Below are positions 5,065-8,195 of a stretch of DNA of 8,195 nt, one piece after another (within the stretch, counting starts at the first letter, position 1; each line of letters begins with the position of its first letter). The notes beneath the pieces are model-generated. The model saw only the letters and a program-made list of their open reading frames with translations, was not told where the DNA came from and made no database searches. Position numbers and translations under genes: made by a program. This DNA comes from Anaeroplasmataceae bacterium (GTDB lineage: Bacteria > Bacillota_I > Bacilli_A > Acholeplasmatales > Anaeroplasmataceae). The stretch spans positions 1 to 8,195 of the forward strand of contig JAHHSW010000029.1 of NCBI GenBank assembly GCA_020024985.1. Reading direction: 5' to 3'.

Positions 5065-7491
5065 ATGAACTATCCAATGTTCAAGGATGTTAAGACATTC
5101 AAGGAAGCATTTGTACAAAATGTTGAAAATAAATATGCAGTTGATTTTAAAGAGTCTACACCATATCAGCAATATGTAGTTCTAGGTGAAATGCTTAGAT
5201 ATGCGATTGCTAAGGATTGGCATGAGACTAATAAAATTCAAAGAGAAACAAAGTGCCGTAAGGTTTATTACTTCTCAATGGAATTTTTAATGGGAAGAAT
5301 GATTACTAATAACCTTATGAATGCAGGAGTATATCCTGTTGTTAAGGAAGCCTTTGATGAGCTAGGAATTGATATTAATGAGGTAGAGCATCAGGAGGCC
5401 GATTCAGGTCTTGGTAATGGTGGTCTTGGTAGACTAGCAGCCTGCTTCATGGACTCTGTAGCCTCACTAGGCCTACCAGTGCATGGAAACTGTATTCGTT
5501 ACCGCTATGGTTTCTTTGAGCAGGGTATTAGAAATGGTTATCAGGTAGAGCATCCTGATAGATGGCTAAAGGATCGTAACGTTTGGGAGATACGTAAGGA
5601 TGATGAGGCTGTTGAAATTCCATTCTATGGCTATATTGATATGTATACAGCTAATGGTGTGCTTCATGTAGTTCATAAGAACGCTGAATATATTAGAGCT
5701 GTACCTTATGATGTACCTATTATTGGTGATAACAACCATGTTGTTAATACCTTAAGATTATGGTCAGCAGAGCCAGCTAAGACATATCCTGATGGAGATG
5801 CATTTGAGTATCATAGAAAGCTTAGAGAAATTTCATCTATGCTATATCCAAATGATGATACTGATGAGGGTAAGCTTTTACGTTTAAAGCAGCAATATTT
5901 CTTTGTATCAGCAGGTGTTAAGAGCGCAATTAGAGCTCATAAGAAGAACTTTAGTACTGTAAGAAACCTAGCTGATAAGCTAGTATTCCATATTAACGAT
6001 ACTCACCCAGCTTTAATTATTCCAGAGCTAATGAGAATTTTCGTTGATGAGGAGCATTTAGAGTGGGAGGAAGCATGGGAAATCACTAAGAATTGCTGTG
6101 CTTATACTAACCATACTATTCTTGCTGAGGCATTAGAGAAGTGGCCAGTACATTTATTCCAGCTATTATTACCTCGTATTTACTCAATTACTGAGGAAAT
6201 TAATAGAAGATTATTAATCGAAATGGAGGCTAAGTACGGTCAAGGCTCTAAGGAAGCATATGATATGGCTATTATTAAGGATAACCTAGTTCATATGGCT
6301 AACATTGCAATCCATGGCTCATATAGCGTTAATGGTGTTGCTGCCCTTCATACTGAGATTTTAAAGAATATCGAAATGAAGACCTTCAATGATTATTATC
6401 CAGGAAAGTTTAATAATAAGACTAATGGTATTACTCATAGAAGATGGTGTCTACACTCTAACCCAGAGCTTGTAGAAATTTTAAAGGATGTATGTCCAAA
6501 TTGGGTTAAGGATCCAGAAAATGAGCTAGTTAAGCTTTTACCTTATGCAGATGATCCAGTAATGCAGGAAAGATTTGCCCAAATGAAGGAGGCTCGTAAG
6601 CAAGCCCTAGCTAATAAGATTTTCGCCTCTCAGGGAGTTTCACTTGATACAAATTCAATTTTTGATATCCAGGTTAAGAGACTTCATGAGTATAAGCGTC
6701 AGCTTATGAATGCCCTACATATTATGTATGTATACAATAGATTAAAGACTGACCCAGAGTTTAAGGCTAATTATCATCCTCATAGCTTCATTTTTGGTGC
6801 TAAGAGTGCTCCAGGCTATGCCTTTGCTAAGAAGGTAATTAAGCTTATCAATACAATTGCTGATAAGGTTAATAACGACTATGAAACTAATAACCTATTA
6901 AAGGTTGTCTTCGTAGTTAACTATAACGTTACCTATGCTGAGACTATTATGCCAGCTGCAAACGTAAGTGAGCAAATTTCTACAGCATCTAAGGAGGCAT
7001 CTGGTACTGGTAATATGAAGTTCATGATGAATGGTGGTATTACCTGTGGTACTCTAGATGGTGCTAATGTTGAGATTAGTGAGCTTGTTGGTGATGATAA
7101 TATCGTTATCTTCGGTATGAATGCTAAGGAGGTAACTGATTTATACGCTAATGGTGGCTATAATCCAATGGATTATTATAATAACGATGAAAGAATCCAT
7201 ACAGTTATTGATGAGCTAACTAATGGCTTCTTTGATAGAGTTGATCAAAATGAGTTTGCTGAAATTAGAGATAACCTATTATACAAGGATAATTACTTTG
7301 TATTAAAGGATTTTGATTCATATATTAAGGCTCAGGAGAAGATTAATGAGCTTTATAAGGATCAAAAGAAGTGGTTACATATGTCAATTGTTAATGTTGC
7401 TAAATCAGGCTTCTTCACAACAGATAGAACAATGAAGCAATATAATGATGATATTTGGCATGTTGAGCCATTAAAGATTAAAAGAAAATAA
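5065..7491 (+). CDS. glgP: Glycogen/maltodextrin phosphorylase (GT35, PLP-dependent)
   Basis: The enzyme removes terminal alpha-1,4-linked glucose from glycogen or maltodextrin with phosphate, releasing glucose-1-phosphate in the cytoplasm. The 808-aa length is normal for bacterial GT35 enzymes. Visible signatures are the glycine-rich GLGNGGLGRLAACF (115-128), HINDTHP (309-315), TNHT followed by the EALEKWP segment, NGITHRRW (454-461), KRLHEYKRQ (538-546) and SGTGNMKFMMNGG, whose K652 is the expected Schiff-base lysine for pyridoxal phosphate. TCGTLDGANVE follows. No extended regulatory N-terminus of the animal type is seen. The start is supported by AAGGGGG (to 5055) 9 nt before ATG. Its position after glgB supports a role in glycogen rather than purely maltose use, although substrate preference (GlgP versus MalP) cannot be fixed from sequence alone. 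It is followed by a clear hairpin terminator. Confidence 0.97.
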   Translation: MNYPMFKDVKTFKEAFVQNVENKYAVDFKESTPYQQYVVLGEMLRYAIAKDWHETNKIQRETKCRKVYYFSMEFLMGRMITNNLMNAGVYPVVKEAFDELGIDINEVEHQEADSGLGNGGLGRLAACFMDSVASLGLPVHGNCIRYRYGFFEQGIRNGYQVEHPDRWLKDRNVWEIRKDDEAVEIPFYGYIDMYTANGVLHVVHKNAEYIRAVPYDVPIIGDNNHVVNTLRLWSAEPAKTYPDGDAFEYHRKLREISSMLYPNDDTDEGKLLRLKQQYFFVSAGVKSAIRAHKKNFSTVRNLADKLVFHINDTHPALIIPELMRIFVDEEHLEWEEAWEITKNCCAYTNHTILAEALEKWPVHLFQLLLPRIYSITEEINRRLLIEMEAKYGQGSKEAYDMAIIKDNLVHMANIAIHGSYSVNGVAALHTEILKNIEMKTFNDYYPGKFNNKTNGITHRRWCLHSNPELVEILKDVCPNWVKDPENELVKLLPYADDPVMQERFAQMKEARKQALANKIFASQGVSLDTNSIFDIQVKRLHEYKRQLMNALHIMYVYNRLKTDPEFKANYHPHSFIFGAKSAPGYAFAKKVIKLINTIADKVNNDYETNNLLKVVFVVNYNVTYAETIMPAANVSEQISTASKEASGTGNMKFMMNGGITCGTLDGANVEISELVGDDNIVIFGMNAKEVTDLYANGGYNPMDYYNNDERIHTVIDELTNGFFDRVDQNEFAEIRDNLLYKDNYFVLKDFDSYIKAQEKINELYKDQKKWLHMSIVNVAKSGFFTTDRTMKQYNDDIWHVEPLKIKRK

Positions 7492-7497
7492 TAATTA

Positions 7498-7522
7498 GGG
7501 GGAGCTTAGCTTCCCCTTTTTT
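7498..7522 (+). terminator. Intrinsic terminator after glgP
   Basis: GGGGGAGC (7498-7505) pairs with GCTTCCCC (7509-7516) over 8 bp with one G-U pair and a TTA loop, followed by six T residues (7517-7522). It begins 6 nt after the glgP stop. It also lies only 15 nt before the next start codon, leaving no room for a promoter in between. Confidence 0.85.
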
Positions 7523-7537
7523 AAGAAGAGGTTTTAT

Positions 7538-8195
7538 ATGTTAGAATTTAAACAAGAGGATGGCCTAAAAAATCAAATTACTAGCCTAGAGAAAAGGCTT
7601 AAGCTATTTTCTTTAATTAGATTAGTAATTGGTGTAGCCCTAATAGTATTTTTAATTTCCTTATTTTCATTAGGAGGAATAGCCTTTTTAGTATTATCTA
7701 TAGTATTCTTTTTAGGCTTTATTCTATTTGTAATATTTACTAATAAATATTATGTCATAATGGAGCATTTAAAGAAAAAGGAGCTAGTCTATACAATCCA
7801 TAAAAAAAGAAGAAGCCTAGATTATGCGGCATTTTATGATACAGGTAGTGAATTTTTAGATAGAAATGACTATAAGCAAAGTGATTTAGACCTTTTTGGT
7901 AAGAAAAGTCTATATCAATATCTATGTAGCGCGAAGACAAAGCTTGGAAGGCTTAAGCTTAAGGAGGCACTTTCAAACCCACCTAAGCGCGATATGAACT
8001 TTACGAGTGCTATAAATGAGCTTACTAAGCATGAGGAGGTCTTAGATATTGAGGCTGATATATTAGAGTTTGATGCTGATGCTAAGCACCTAGACTATGA
8101 TGAGCTTTTATCACTTTTAGGTAAAAAAATAGAATTTAAGCCAATTTTTATCCTACCAGTAATAAACCTACTAGCTACTATTATTTATTTAGTAC
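7538..8195 (+). CDS. Membrane-anchored MutS-like protein, 3' end cut by window
   Basis: The frame is open from ATG 7538 to the window edge, giving 219 residues. AAGAGG (7526-7531) lies 6 nt upstream. A charged N-terminus (1-24) is followed by two hydrophobic segments (about 25-43 and 46-68), then a basic stretch. Residues 103-145 resemble the start of the MutS core: GSEFLDRNDY, then DLDLFGKKSLYQYLCSA and TKLGRLKLKEAL, equivalent to the DLDLFG-SLF-T-x-x-G-x-x-L pattern. Another hydrophobic segment begins near 202. This matches, from memory, a subfamily of MutS homologues with membrane segments and no N-terminal mismatch-recognition domain. The ATPase with its Walker motifs would lie downstream and is not visible. 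A role in mismatch repair should not be assumed. It follows the glgP terminator, so expression may depend on readthrough or on a promoter inside the glgP end. Confidence 0.78.
   Translation, partial: MLEFKQEDGLKNQITSLEKRLKLFSLIRLVIGVALIVFLISLFSLGGIAFLVLSIVFFLGFILFVIFTNKYYVIMEHLKKKELVYTIHKKRRSLDYAAFYDTGSEFLDRNDYKQSDLDLFGKKSLYQYLCSAKTKLGRLKLKEALSNPPKRDMNFTSAINELTKHEEVLDIEADILEFDADAKHLDYDELLSLLGKKIEFKPIFILPVINLLATIIYLV

Noticed and set aside
214..7491. Mycoplasma-type code with TGA as Trp
   Set aside because: All Trp codons seen are TGG, TGA ends two genes at sensible protein ends, and an RF2 gene is present.
7755..7940. 61-residue open frame on the - strand
   Set aside because: It lies wholly opposite the longer MutS-like frame, has no clear SD, and its composition is that of a shadow frame of AT-rich coding DNA.

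Overview
The window is AT-rich (about one third GC by eye). All six genes I can support lie on the + strand, most with purine-rich Shine-Dalgarno (SD) sequences. The closest protein resemblance, from memory, is to low-GC Gram-positive bacteria (Bacillota/Bacilli; an Erysipelotrichales, RF39 or Acholeplasma-like lineage is plausible but unproven). TGG is used for Trp, TGA ends two genes, and a release factor 2 gene is present. The standard bacterial code therefore applies, not the Mycoplasma code.

Layout. Positions 1-213 hold no supportable gene but contain a good promoter (58-86) and a leader with two hairpins ahead of prfB. Positions 214-2850 form a tightly overlapping three-gene operon: prfB (RF2, apparently without the usual programmed frameshift), a YitT/DUF2179 membrane protein, and recX. 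A strong intrinsic terminator (2859-2904) closes it. Next come two glycogen genes, each with its own sigma-A-type promoter: glgB (branching enzyme, 3003-4937) and glgP (glycogen phosphorylase, 5065-7491). No terminator is visible between them, and one follows glgP (7498-7522). From 7538 to the window edge runs the 5' part of a gene for a membrane-anchored MutS-like protein. It is cut by the window end.

How the genes fit together. GlgB makes alpha-1,6 branches in glycogen and GlgP releases glucose-1-phosphate from the chain ends, so the pair indicates storage-glycogen turnover. The glycogen synthesis genes glgC and glgA are not in this window. The first operon mixes translation termination, a membrane protein of unknown function and control of recombination, and shows no obvious shared pathway. 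I see no mobile element, CRISPR array, tRNA or rRNA. Most of the window is ordinary housekeeping and storage sequence. The points worth a second look are the frameshift-free prfB with its structured leader, the lysine-rich repeat tail on GlgB, and the membrane MutS-like gene starting just after a terminator-like hairpin.
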